Shown here one piece after another: positions 43,957 through 53,321 of a stretch of DNA of 64,000 bases. Numbering within the stretch: the stretch's first letter is position 1; each line of letters starts with the position of its first letter. The notes beneath the pieces are model-generated. The model had not been told where the DNA came from, ran no database searches, and was given only the letters and a program-made list of their open reading frames with translations. The translations under genes were made by a program, and so were the position numbers. The stretch comes from Microbacterium sp. APC 3901 (lineage in GTDB: Bacteria > Actinomycetota > Actinomycetes > Actinomycetales > Microbacteriaceae): positions 62,001 through 126,000 of the forward strand of contig NZ_JASDCU010000001.1 of the NCBI RefSeq assembly GCF_030407765.1, written 5' to 3'.

Positions 43957-46290
43957 TCAGCGCGCGCCGAGCCACCCCTTCGCGCGGTGCGCGAGCGGCT
44001 GGAGTCCGGGGAGGCGCCGAAGAGCTGCTCGCCCGAGTGGTGCCGCGGACTGCCACATGCGCTTGCCCCAGGTCGGCGAATCCGTGGACGCGACGGTGCG
44101 ACCCTCCGCCCGCTCGGCGAAGAACACCAGAAGTCCGAGCAGCTGCCGCGCATCATCGAGAGTCGGCTGCGGTGCGAACTTCGGCGGAAGACCACCGGTG
44201 ACCAGGTCGACATACAGCTGAGCGAAGTCGTCCTCGCGTGCCCGCGACGCGGCGTCCAGCGACGCCCGAGACAGCTGCAGATAGCGCTCCGGGTCCTCGA
44301 GCGTCTCCGCGAGCCGAGAGGCGAGACCCCGCGCGTCGCCCTGCGGCACGGCGACGACGCCCTGGTTCTCCTGCACGAGTGTGAGCCACGGCAGCTCGTA
44401 CATGAAGACGGGCAGCCCGCGAGCCTGCGCCTCCGCGATCGTGAGCTGGTACCCCTCGATGATGCTCGTCGAGATGAAGGCATCTGCCGAGTCGATCGCA
44501 GCGACCAGGGCGGCCCCTCGCAGAGGCCCGACCGCGGCGACGGCGTCGCCGACGCCGCGCCGCCGTGCGAGCGCGTTGAGCTTCTTCGCGGTGACGTCAT
44601 CCCAGTCGGGCCCGATGATCGTGAGGTCGAAAGGCACGCCGAGGGCGCGCAGCTGCACGCCCACCTCGACGAGCTCACGCACCTGCTTGGTGCGCTGCTC
44701 GAGTCGTCCCCACCACACCAGCTCGAGCCGACCCGACGGGGCGCGCTTCGCACTCGAGTGAGCCGCCGACTCGAGCATCAGCGGCGAGGGGGGATTCGGC
44801 AGGTATGCGACGTGTTCGACGCCCCGCAGTCGGAAGTAGGCGACGTCGAGCGGCGACAGAGTGATGAGCTGGGCGAGCGTCGGGCTGCACCGCTCGATGA
44901 GTGTCAGCCGGTCGTTGCCGTCGTACACGGGCCGAGCGACGAAGTTGTGCAGCCAGCCGATCGTCGCCGCGCCCTCTGCTCGCGCCACGAGGGCGAACTC
45001 CGGCCAGGTGTCCATGTAGAGCACCTGATGGTCGATGATCACATCGACCTCGTGTGCTCGGCAGAGCTCAGCCCACTGCGCGAGCTGATCGGAAAGCCGA
45101 CGTGAGGCGAGCTCGACGAACGGGATGCCGGCGGGCAGCGCGCTCGCGTCGCTCCCGCCGTTGCGCGCCACGACGGTCACGCGGTAACCGGCTTCGTGCA
45201 GGTATCGCGCCTGCGACGTGAGCACGGCGGAGACGCCTCCGGTGCGCAGCGTCGATGTCACGAGCAGGATGCTGCGCGCGGGCCGTTCGGGCAGGCCCTG
45301 CCACGTCGTATGGAACTTCAGAGCCTTGAGTGTCGCCGGATAGAACCGCGCGGCCGCATGCACGATGTCCTGCCCGCTCGCGACCGTGTGCAGGTGCGCG
45401 AGAGCGCTGTCGAGCACTGCGTCATCGCTGTGCTCGACGAGTTGAAAGCACACATACCCGATGATCGAGAGGCGCACGGACTCATAGGTGTCGCGCACGA
45501 GGCCCGGGTCGGCGTGAGACACGGTGAGCGCATCGACGGCCGGCCCGATCGCATCGACTGAATTGATCGCTCCGGTGTAGAACTGCGCGCGTTCGACGGT
45601 GTCGACACGGTGACCGCTGCCGCCGCGACCGAAGTGGTAGCGGTACAGCTTGTCGGGAACAGCGGCATAGCTCGTCGCGATCGCCGCCGCGAGGAACAGC
45701 AGCGGGAGGTCGTTGACTCGGGGCAGCGCGAGGTCGTCGGCGACCAGCGAGTACGCCTCGCGCAACACGCGGGTGCGGAAGAGGAACCGCCAGAGCTGGC
45801 CCTGCGCCGGCTTTCCCAGGGGAAACAATCCGCTCAGCACGTCGTGGCCGGTCAGCGGATGCTGCGGCGGCTGCAGCCGCACCTCGTAGGGACTGCCGGT
45901 GCGGCCGTCGCGCTCGACCACGGTGACGCCGAAGCCGACGATGTCGGCATCCGTCGCCTCGGCCTGCGCGACCGCTGTCGCCGCGGCATCCGGCGTCAGC
46001 TCGTCGTCGCCGTCGAGGAACATCACACGGTCGGCGTTCGCCGCGAGGACTCCTGTGCGGCGGGCCTGGAACGCCGACAGATTGCGGTCATGACTCACCA
46101 CATGCACCCGCGGGTCTCGATGCCGGAAGCGCTCGAGCACGGCTGCGGTGCCGTCGGTCGACGCATCGTCGACGCAGATGATCTCGATATCGACCAGCGT
46201 CTGTGCCAGGGCGCTCTCGAGAGCCGTCGCGACAGTCGCTTCGTCGCCCGAGACCGGCATGACGATGGTGAGCAGAGGGCGGAGTGTCAT
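43957..46290 (-). CDS. GT2-GT4 fusion glycosyltransferase D
   Basis: The 777 residues from ATG 46290 have an intact GT2 half (TIVMPVSGD, CVDDASTDGT, FLDGDDEL), the linker LWRFLFRTRVL and LYRYHFGRGGSGH, a GT4 half (TGGVSAVLTSQA, WWGRLEQRTKQV, STSIIEGYQLTIAEAQARG) and a short basic tail ending in AHRAKGWLGAR. The frame extends upstream to 46464 but then overlaps ugd. TAGACT lies eight bases before this ATG. It is divergent from ugd with 40 bases between starts. Confidence 0.88.
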   Translation of the reverse strand: MTLRPLLTIVMPVSGDEATVATALESALAQTLVDIEIICVDDASTDGTAAVLERFRHRDPRVHVVSHDRNLSAFQARRTGVLAANADRVMFLDGDDELTPDAAATAVAQAEATDADIVGFGVTVVERDGRTGSPYEVRLQPPQHPLTGHDVLSGLFPLGKPAQGQLWRFLFRTRVLREAYSLVADDLALPRVNDLPLLFLAAAIATSYAAVPDKLYRYHFGRGGSGHRVDTVERAQFYTGAINSVDAIGPAVDALTVSHADPGLVRDTYESVRLSIIGYVCFQLVEHSDDAVLDSALAHLHTVASGQDIVHAAARFYPATLKALKFHTTWQGLPERPARSILLVTSTLRTGGVSAVLTSQARYLHEAGYRVTVVARNGGSDASALPAGIPFVELASRRLSDQLAQWAELCRAHEVDVIIDHQVLYMDTWPEFALVARAEGAATIGWLHNFVARPVYDGNDRLTLIERCSPTLAQLITLSPLDVAYFRLRGVEHVAYLPNPPSPLMLESAAHSSAKRAPSGRLELVWWGRLEQRTKQVRELVEVGVQLRALGVPFDLTIIGPDWDDVTAKKLNALARRRGVGDAVAAVGPLRGAALVAAIDSADAFISTSIIEGYQLTIAEAQARGLPVFMYELPWLTLVQENQGVVAVPQGDARGLASRLAETLEDPERYLQLSRASLDAASRAREDDFAQLYVDLVTGGLPPKFAPQPTLDDARQLLGLLVFFAERAEGRTVASTDSPTWGKRMWQSAAPLGRAALRRLPGLQPLAHRAKGWLGAR

Positions 46291-46298
46291 CGCGGACG

Positions 46299-46324
46299 AG
46301 TCTATCCGCGGGCCGGGATAGCCT
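46299..46324. promoter_or_regulatory. divergent promoters of fusion D and ugd
   Basis: TAGACT on the minus strand (46299-46304) precedes the fusion D ATG by eight bases. TAGCCT on the plus strand (46319-46324) precedes the ugd ATG by six bases. Both look leaderless. Confidence 0.5.
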
Positions 46325-46330
46325 GAGGGC

Positions 46331-47497
46331 ATGAAGATCGCCATCGCAGGGACCGGATACGTCGGCCTGTCCAACGCCGTCATCCTCGCCCAGCACCACG
46401 AGGTGTTCGCCGTCGACATCGACCCCGCCAAGGTCGAGATGCTCAGTCGCCGAGTCTCGCCCATCGCCGATGTCGAACTCGAGGACTACCTCGCCACGCA
46501 TGATCTCGACCTCACAGCGACGGTCGATGCCGAGGCGGCCTATAAGAACGCGGATTTCGTCGTCGTGGCCACCCCGACGAACTACGACGAGGTCACCAAC
46601 TACTTCGACACCTCGACGGTCGAGAACGTCATCGATACGGTCCTCGCGGTGAACCCTGACGCGGCGATCGTGATCAAGTCGACGGTGCCGGTGGGATTCA
46701 CCGCGCGCATGAACGCAGAGCATCCGCGGGCGGCGATCGTCTTCTCGCCGGAATTCCTGCGCGAAGGGCGCGCGCTGCACGACAACCTCTATCCGTCGCG
46801 CATCGTCGTCGGTGACCGCGGCCCTGTCGGAGAGGCCTTCGCCGCGCTTCTGCTCGAGGGCGCGATCGCCACCGACGTGCCCGTGCTGCTCACCGAGTCG
46901 ACCGAAGCCGAGGCGATCAAGCTCTTCGCCAACACCTACCTGGCGCTGCGCGTGGCGTACTTCAACGAGCTCGACACCTACGCGGTCGTGCACGGGCTCG
47001 ACACCAAGCAGATCATCGAGGGTGTGGGACTCGACCCGCGCATCGGGTCGCACTACAACAACCCCTCCTTCGGCTACGGCGGATACTGCCTGCCGAAGGA
47101 CACCAAGCAGTTGCTGGCGAACTACTCCAAGGTGCCGCAGAACCTCATCGCGGCGATCGTCGACGCCAACAGCACACGCAAGGATTTCGTCGCCACCGAC
47201 ATCCTCGCCCGAGAGCCACGAACCGTCGGTGTCTACCGCCTCGTCATGAAGTCCGGGTCCGACAACTTCCGCGCGTCGTCCATCCAGGGCATCATGAAGC
47301 GCATCAAGGCGAAGGGCGTCGAGGTGGTCGTCTACGAACCGTCCCTCGACGAGGACGAGTTCTTCCACTCGGAGGTCGTCCGTGATCTCGACGAGTTCAA
47401 AGCCCGGGCCGATGTGATCATCGCCAACCGCTCGACCGATGCGCTCGACGACGTCGCCCACAAGATCTACACGCGCGACATCTACGGTCGCGACTGA
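46331..47497 (+). CDS. ugd: UDP-glucose 6-dehydrogenase
   Basis: NAD-dependent enzyme that oxidises UDP-glucose twice to UDP-glucuronate. In the 388 residues the dinucleotide motif is GTGYVG (7-12), VATPTNYD and STVPVGF mark the family, the catalytic cysteine is C253 in GGYCLPKD, and the C-terminal UDP-binding domain follows. It supplies the uronic acid donor for the glycan locus and is the main reason to expect an acidic polymer. Confidence 0.95.
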   Translation: MKIAIAGTGYVGLSNAVILAQHHEVFAVDIDPAKVEMLSRRVSPIADVELEDYLATHDLDLTATVDAEAAYKNADFVVVATPTNYDEVTNYFDTSTVENVIDTVLAVNPDAAIVIKSTVPVGFTARMNAEHPRAAIVFSPEFLREGRALHDNLYPSRIVVGDRGPVGEAFAALLLEGAIATDVPVLLTESTEAEAIKLFANTYLALRVAYFNELDTYAVVHGLDTKQIIEGVGLDPRIGSHYNNPSFGYGGYCLPKDTKQLLANYSKVPQNLIAAIVDANSTRKDFVATDILAREPRTVGVYRLVMKSGSDNFRASSIQGIMKRIKAKGVEVVVYEPSLDEDEFFHSEVVRDLDEFKARADVIIANRSTDALDDVAHKIYTRDIYGRD

Positions 47498-47602
47498 GTC
47501 GCCTCAGGGCGACGGAATCGCCGTGTGGGGTAGCATGATCCGATATGCCGCCCTGGTGCAGACTCGCCGCGCATCGGGGTAGAGAGAGGTAGAGGATTCC
47601 GA

Positions 47603-48454
47603 ATGGGAGCGATGGCTGTGCCCGCGACCGCCGGTCTGACGGAGGTGGGGACACGTCCTCGATTGGGCGTCTACCTCGTCGAGACGTGGCGTCTGCGCAC
47701 GTTTGCGTTGCGGTTGGCCGGCAGCCGTCTGATCGCAGGGTTGTTGCCGAACCGACTCGGCGTCCTGTGGATCGTTCTCAAGCCTCTCGCGCTCGCGATC
47801 GTCTACGGGACCATCTTCAACTTCATCCTCGCCGGTGCCGCACGACCCGCGAACTTCGTGCCGTATCTCATCGTCGGCGTCTTCGTGTTCGAGTTCTTCA
47901 CCGGGTGCTTCGGCAGCGGGTCGAAGGCGATCACCAGCAACGCGAAGCTCGTGCAGAGCTTCGGATTCCCGCGCATTCTGCTCCCGGCGTCCGTGATCGC
48001 CGAACAGGCGATGCGAATGATCCCCGTCGTGGTCCTGCTCGGCATCCTCCTGCTGATCCTGGGTGAGCCGATCTCATGGTCGTGGCTGCTCATCGTTCCG
48101 ATCCTCGCGGTCATGGGCGTGTTCAACTTCGGTGTCGCACTGGTGGTCGCCCGTATCGCGGTGCGCACGCGCGACATCCAGCAGCTGGTGCCGATCATCA
48201 ACCGTGTGCTCTTCTATGCGAGCGGGATCTTCTTCAACGTCGACGGCGCACTCGCCGAATTCCCGACGATCCTCACGATCGTGCACCTGATCCCGACGTA
48301 CGACTTCATCTCCCTCGCGCGAGACGTGCTGTTGTCCGGATACTCGGCACCGCTGCTCGCATGGATCGCTGCTCCGGTCTGGGCGTTGGTGATGCTCGTC
48401 GGCGGCGTGCTCTATTTCTGGCAGGGCGAACCGAGGTACGGACTCAGTGACTGA
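47603..48454 (+). CDS. polysaccharide ABC exporter permease (TagG/Wzm type)
   Basis: The 283-residue ABC-2 membrane protein has six helices between about 45 and 275 and the exporter features NRLGVLWIVLKPL near the first helix, FGFPRILLP, and FYASGIFFNVD. The N-terminal about 40 residues are cytoplasmic. It pairs with the overlapping ATPase gene. GAGGA lies seven bases before the ATG. The exporter moves lipid-linked polymer across the membrane after synthesis on the inside. Confidence 0.9.
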   Translation: MGAMAVPATAGLTEVGTRPRLGVYLVETWRLRTFALRLAGSRLIAGLLPNRLGVLWIVLKPLALAIVYGTIFNFILAGAARPANFVPYLIVGVFVFEFFTGCFGSGSKAITSNAKLVQSFGFPRILLPASVIAEQAMRMIPVVVLLGILLLILGEPISWSWLLIVPILAVMGVFNFGVALVVARIAVRTRDIQQLVPIINRVLFYASGIFFNVDGALAEFPTILTIVHLIPTYDFISLARDVLLSGYSAPLLAWIAAPVWALVMLVGGVLYFWQGEPRYGLSD

Positions 48455-50114
48455 CCTCCTGCTCCCCGGACAGTCTCCCGTGGCAGCTCATGCGCCGCGG
48501 GCGATGATGATCGCCGACGACGTGCACGTCAACTATCGCGTCTTCGCCGCAGGCAAGAGGATGACCGCACGAGAGTCCCTGACGAGTCTGAGCTCGATCC
48601 GGGGCGGGCGTGATCTGCAGGTGGTCCCCGCGCTGCGCGGAGTCAGCTTCACTGCCACCGAGGGTGAGTCGATCGGTGTCGTCGGGCACAACGGATCCGG
48701 GAAATCGACCCTGTTCCGGGCGATGAGCGGTTTGATCCCCCCCTCCGAGGGCGCGATCTTCGCTCGCGAGCGACCCGTTCTGCTCGGTGTGAATGCCGCA
48801 CTCGTCCCCGAGCTCTCGGGGGAGAACAACATCAGACTCGGCCTGCTGGCGATGGGGTTCGCTCCCGATGAGGCGGCGGCTCAGGTCGGTGAGATCGCCG
48901 ACTTCGCAGAGCTCAATGACTTCATCTACCATCCGATGCGGACCTACTCCTCCGGTATGGCGGCCCGCCTACGATTCGCCATCGCTTCGGCGAGAGCGCA
49001 TTCGATCCTGCTGATCGATGAGGCGCTCTCCGTCGGAGATCGACGATTCCGGGCGAAGAGCGAGAAGCGCATCAACGAGCTGCGTGACAGCGCCGGTCTG
49101 GTGATGATCGTCAGCCACTCGGTCGGGTCGCTCAAGGAGACCTGCGAGCGCGTGCTCTGGGTCCACAAGGGCGAGCTCATCGCCGACGGCCCCGCCGACG
49201 ATGTGATCTCCGAGTACATCGCGTGGACGAGGAACCCCGGCGCCAGCGCTGTCGGCGCGGCCTCCGCACCGAGGCCCTCGACGAAGAACGCACCGGTCGC
49301 GGTCGGGTTCGATCCGAGCACCGTCGTGGACGGTGATTCGTCGCGAGCGCATTCGGTGCCCGTCGCGCTCTCCTCCGCCGCAGACGAGCCACGAGCGATC
49401 GCCCGTCGCGAGCGGCACCGCCGCGATGAGAAGCGCACGAGACAGCGCAGCGTTCTGCTGATGGTGCTCTCCGGCGTCGCCGTGCTCCTCGCTGTGGCCG
49501 CGGGGGCGATCATCGGCACGCTGAGCAGCGTCGCAGCTCCCACCGAACCCGAGTCGTCCCCGCGTCCGACAGCCGCGCCGTCCGCGGCCGCCGCCGCCGA
49601 TCCGGTCATTCAGAGCTTCGCCGTCAACACGGCCACCGTCGAATGCGCCTCTGAGGACGCTGAAGACGGACAGGTGCTGCTGAGCTGGCAGATCGACGAC
49701 GCGGAGAGCGTCGCGATCGCGGCGGCAGAGACACAGGTCGATGCGCTCGAGCTACCGCTCGCTGCAGCCCTGCCGGAGAACCTCTCCGATCGAGCCGTGC
49801 CCTTCTCCTGTGCGGAAGAGGCCGTCGTCTACACGGTCACCGCAGAGAACGCCGACGGCGTGCGGGTCAGCGCGTCCGCTTCGGTCGCGCGAGTGCTGCC
49901 GGTCGAGGAAGAGGAGCCCGACTACGAGGACTCTCGGCCCGAACCGCAGCCCTCGCAGCCGACTGAGCCCCAGCCGGTCACCCCGTCCGAGCCGGCGCCC
50001 CCCGTCGAGCCCGAACCGACCACGCCGCCCACCGATCCGGCGCCTGAGCCCACGACGCCACCGATCACGGAGCCTCCCGTCTTCGACCCGGGAACCGGCA
50101 CCACCACCCCCTGA
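48447..50114 (+). CDS. ABC exporter ATPase with membrane anchor and extracellular domain (TagH-like)
   Basis: In the 555 residues the nucleotide-binding domain (about 20-265) has Walker A GHNGSGKST (80-88), the shortened signature YSSGM (167-171) typical of polysaccharide exporters, and Walker B SILLIDEALSVGD. After a basic linker comes one membrane helix (about 336-358), a compact extracytoplasmic beta domain (about 385-490, two cysteines) and a Pro/Thr/Glu tail (490-555). The layout resembles TagH of the wall teichoic acid exporter. It overlaps the permease gene by eight bases. Confidence 0.9.
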   Translation: MTDLLLPGQSPVAAHAPRAMMIADDVHVNYRVFAAGKRMTARESLTSLSSIRGGRDLQVVPALRGVSFTATEGESIGVVGHNGSGKSTLFRAMSGLIPPSEGAIFARERPVLLGVNAALVPELSGENNIRLGLLAMGFAPDEAAAQVGEIADFAELNDFIYHPMRTYSSGMAARLRFAIASARAHSILLIDEALSVGDRRFRAKSEKRINELRDSAGLVMIVSHSVGSLKETCERVLWVHKGELIADGPADDVISEYIAWTRNPGASAVGAASAPRPSTKNAPVAVGFDPSTVVDGDSSRAHSVPVALSSAADEPRAIARRERHRRDEKRTRQRSVLLMVLSGVAVLLAVAAGAIIGTLSSVAAPTEPESSPRPTAAPSAAAAADPVIQSFAVNTATVECASEDAEDGQVLLSWQIDDAESVAIAAAETQVDALELPLAAALPENLSDRAVPFSCAEEAVVYTVTAENADGVRVSASASVARVLPVEEEEPDYEDSRPEPQPSQPTEPQPVTPSEPAPPVEPEPTTPPTDPAPEPTTPPITEPPVFDPGTGTTTP

Positions 50115-50148
50115 TCGTCCGATGCATCGGACCGAGGAGATCCACCTC

Positions 50149-51252
50149 ATGCGCCGCCGGGATTCACGATCGTCCAGAGCGCCCCGCGCCACCCGAACCT
50201 TCGTATCGCTCACAGGGCCCGCGGGCAACATCGGTGACGCGCTGATCCGCCGTGAGACCCTCGGGTGGGCGATGGGCACGAGCGACGAGCTGGTCGCCTA
50301 CACCGGAGATGCGCCCGATGTCTGGCTCACGCAACTGGGCGTGCCTGCCGACGCGATCGTGCTGCGCGACAAGAAGTCGGTGCCGCGGTGGCTCCGTCTT
50401 CTCGTTCTCGCTCCTCGACACCCCGTGCTGGTGTTCGAAGCGGGCGAGATTCCGCTCGACCGCGGCAACGGGCTCAGAGAGCTCGTGTTCCTGGCCGAGA
50501 CTCTCATCGTCCGTCTCAAGGGCGGGGTCGTCGTCCGCCCGCCGCGAGGTATCCGCGCGCCCTCGCAGCCCTCGCTCGCGATTCATCGCCTGGCGGCCCG
50601 GCTCTCGCAGGTGACTCTGTGGCGCGACGAGTCGACGCTCGCGACTGCGCGATGCGGCCGGCTGGCGCCGGATATCGGATTCTCGGCAGGGACGCGCCCT
50701 GGACTCCCGTGGGGCGAGCGCTCCGAGCTGCTGGTGAGTCTGCGCGGTGCGCGCCCGCTGCCGGATGCGGAGTGGCTCAGCGCGGTGCGTGAGACAGCCG
50801 AGCGCGCTGGCCTCTCGATCCGCACGGTCGTGCAGGTGCGCGAAGACGAGAGCCGAGCGCGCGAACTCGCCCGGCTGCTCGGCGGTGAGTTCGAGGACTG
50901 GGGCGACACTGATCCCCTCGAGCAGGAGGAACGCCTGCGTCATCGCTACGACGCGGCGCAGATCGTCATCAGCGACCGCATGCACGTGCTCGTGCTCGCT
51001 GCCCTGAGCGGGGCGGTTCCCGTCGAACTGGTTCCCCGACCCACGATGAAGATCACGAAGGCGTTCGCGGCCATCGGGCTGCACGGCGTCTCCGTCGATT
51101 CGTCCGCGGATGATCCGACGCGCATGCGCGCGGTGCTTCTCCCGACGCCGGAACGCGCGGCCGAGGTCTCCGAGCGCGTGCGCATCGCGGCGGCGACTCT
51201 CGAAGGAATCCAGCACGGGATCCGCGATGCCGTGCGCAGGGTGCGAGCATGA
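50149..51252 (+). CDS. polysaccharide pyruvyl transferase 3
   Basis: The 367-residue member of the PS_pyruv_trans family is only distantly related to the two paralogues at 34.8 and 42.9 kb. GPAGNIGDALIRRETL is the entry motif and S275-D-R-M-H carries S-x-R-x-H. ATG at 50149 is chosen because GAGGAG lies nine bases upstream; ATG at 50122 is possible. The stop overlaps the next ATG (ATGA), so it is coupled to the following glycosyltransferase. Confidence 0.85.
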   Translation: MRRRDSRSSRAPRATRTFVSLTGPAGNIGDALIRRETLGWAMGTSDELVAYTGDAPDVWLTQLGVPADAIVLRDKKSVPRWLRLLVLAPRHPVLVFEAGEIPLDRGNGLRELVFLAETLIVRLKGGVVVRPPRGIRAPSQPSLAIHRLAARLSQVTLWRDESTLATARCGRLAPDIGFSAGTRPGLPWGERSELLVSLRGARPLPDAEWLSAVRETAERAGLSIRTVVQVREDESRARELARLLGGEFEDWGDTDPLEQEERLRHRYDAAQIVISDRMHVLVLAALSGAVPVELVPRPTMKITKAFAAIGLHGVSVDSSADDPTRMRAVLLPTPERAAEVSERVRIAAATLEGIQHGIRDAVRRVRA

Positions 51253-52355
51253 CCGACGCCGCGGGGCGAGCCAGCACCCCGCCCGCGCGCATCCTGTTCC
51301 TCTCGCACAGCCACCCCTTCGGCGCCTTCCGGGTCGGCAGCCACCACTACTCCCGTGTGCTCGCTGGGCGCGGAGCGGACGTCGTGCATCTGAGCACCCC
51401 GATCTCCCTCCTCCATCGGGTGACCGGACGTGTGGATCGACAGCACCTGGCGATCGTGCCTCGTCGCGCTCGACGCGACGATGACGGAGTGCTGCAGGTC
51501 GTCCCTCGTACGACGATGCCGGCGCCGCTGGGAGCGCCGACCGTTGCTCGGATGCTGCAGCGCGAGGGCATCTCCGCCGCATTCGATGCCGTGCTCATCG
51601 ATCAGCCGCTGCTGTGGGACGGTTCCGTGCGATCGCTCTCGAATCTCGTGATCTATCGACCCACAGACCTGTATCTCGACGGACTGAAGCACGCTCTGCA
51701 GCGACGCATCCTCGACGAGGTCGACGGCGTGATCGCCACATCCGACGAGGTCCTGCGAGGACTCGGAGCGCTGCGCGTGCCCTCCCTCGTGCTGGAGAAC
51801 GGGGCTGAGGTCGCGCGCTTCGCACCGTCTGCCGCCGAAGGCACTCCCCGTGCGGCGCGGTGTGTCTATGTCGGGGCGCTGGACAGCCGGTTCGACTGGG
51901 AACGGGTCGAGGCCTGGGCACGAGCACGGCCGGACGTCGGGTTCGTCATCGCCGGGCCGGACGCGCGCCCGCCGCGTCCCCTGCCGTCGAACGTCGACAT
52001 CGTCGGGCCCGTCGCCTACACAGAGGTCCCGGCTTTGCTGCACACGGCGCGGGTCGGTCTTCTGCCGCTCTCCGACAGTCCCCTCAACGCCGGCCGCAGC
52101 CCGATGAAGCTCTACGAGTACCTCGCCGCCGGCCTCGCCGTCGTGGCGCGCGAGACGCCCGGCATCCGCGCAGCATCCGATCTCGGCATCGAGGTGTACA
52201 CCGACGACAGCGGCGCGGATGCCGCGCTCGAACGCGCGCTCGCACAGACGTCGCCGAACCGCGCAGGCGCCGACGCGGCGTCTGCCGCATCGTGGGAGCG
52301 CAAGACCGATTCGCTCGAGGACTTCCTCCGGTCGATCCGGGGACGCCGAGCCTGA
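51249..52355 (+). CDS. GT4-type glycosyltransferase
   Basis: The 368-residue GT-B enzyme has an N-terminal acceptor domain (ILFLSHSHPFGAFRVGSHHYS), the middle segment VIYRPTDLY, and a C-terminal donor domain with SPMKLYEYLAAGLAVVA, the motif of uronosyl- and related transferases that recycle this K-L-Y-E-Y-L core. It is translated together with pyruvyl transferase 3, so it may add the sugar that is pyruvylated. It converges with the next gene without any gap. Confidence 0.87.
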   Translation: MTDAAGRASTPPARILFLSHSHPFGAFRVGSHHYSRVLAGRGADVVHLSTPISLLHRVTGRVDRQHLAIVPRRARRDDDGVLQVVPRTTMPAPLGAPTVARMLQREGISAAFDAVLIDQPLLWDGSVRSLSNLVIYRPTDLYLDGLKHALQRRILDEVDGVIATSDEVLRGLGALRVPSLVLENGAEVARFAPSAAEGTPRAARCVYVGALDSRFDWERVEAWARARPDVGFVIAGPDARPPRPLPSNVDIVGPVAYTEVPALLHTARVGLLPLSDSPLNAGRSPMKLYEYLAAGLAVVARETPGIRAASDLGIEVYTDDSGADAALERALAQTSPNRAGADAASAASWERKTDSLEDFLRSIRGRRA

Positions 52356-53321
52356 TCAGTCGAGCAGTCTGGTGATCGTCTCCGAGATGATCCCCGCGGT
52401 GCGGTTCCAGTCGTAGCCCTCGGGCGGCGACACCCGTCGCTGAACGGACATCGCCTCGGTCAGCGCGTGCGCCCACTCCTGCACATCGTCGGCGGAGTGC
52501 ACCGCATGACCGCGATCTCCGACGATCTCCGCGACCGATTCGCACTCCGCCCAGTGCACGACAGGCGTGCCGCAGCGGATCGACTCCAGGGCGGGAAGCC
52601 CGAACCCTTCGAGCGTCGAGGGCATCACTGTCGCCGCAGCGCCGCGGTAGAGGTCCGCCAGCTCCTCATCGTCGATACCGCTCACCCAGCGCACTCTGGC
52701 GTCGACGAGCCGGTGCGTCGCCCTGGCCTCGAGGTCTGCGATCTCGCGCTCGGGGACGACAGCCACGAGGCGCAGGTCGGGTGCCGAGGCCAGCGCGTCG
52801 AGAACGACGTCGAGGTTCTTGTGTGCGCGGCCGTTGCCGACGAACAGCACGTAGGGGTCGGACTGTGGGAGCGCGTCTGCGCGCGGGCGGAAGGCATCAG
52901 AGCATCCGTTGCCGGCATTGACGATCTCGACCCCGTCATCCCGTACCCACGAACGAAGCGCTCGAGCCGACGTCTCTGAGACGGTGAGCACGACGCCGGT
53001 TCTGCGGATGACGTCTCTGACCGGACCGGAGTAGTAGGCCGCGAACTTCCAGCGGTCGAGGCCCGGGCTGCTCAGCTGGATGAGATCGTGCAGTGTGAGC
53101 AGCTGCTTCCGAGCGCGCACGAGAGCGCCGTACCCCGGTGAGTAGACGAGGGCACCGGGCACGGCCGCCGCACCCACCGAGCGGAACGCGTCGACCGCCG
53201 AGAACGGGGTGCCGCCGAGGTTCAGCGACTCCCAGGGCAGCGCCAGCCGGGGGAGGACCTCCGCGGCGTAGCGGCCGATGCCGTGCGTACCGCGGTACCG
53301 GTCGTCGACGAGGACGGTCAC
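52356..53321 (-). CDS. GT4-type glycosyltransferase
   Basis: The 321-residue GT-B enzyme has GIGRYAAEVLPRL near the start, LTLHDLIQL, VSETSARALRSW, LFVGNGRAHKNLDVVLDAL and the donor-site PSTLEGFGLPALESIRCGTPVV with E-x7-E. These are typical of mannosyl- or rhamnosyltransferases of wall polysaccharides. GTG at 53321 is used because it overlaps the upstream stop by four bases (GTGA); upstream codons in this frame belong to the neighbouring gene. Confidence 0.88.
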   Translation of the reverse strand: MTVLVDDRYRGTHGIGRYAAEVLPRLALPWESLNLGGTPFSAVDAFRSVGAAAVPGALVYSPGYGALVRARKQLLTLHDLIQLSSPGLDRWKFAAYYSGPVRDVIRRTGVVLTVSETSARALRSWVRDDGVEIVNAGNGCSDAFRPRADALPQSDPYVLFVGNGRAHKNLDVVLDALASAPDLRLVAVVPEREIADLEARATHRLVDARVRWVSGIDDEELADLYRGAAATVMPSTLEGFGLPALESIRCGTPVVHWAECESVAEIVGDRGHAVHSADDVQEWAHALTEAMSVQRRVSPPEGYDWNRTAGIISETITRLLD

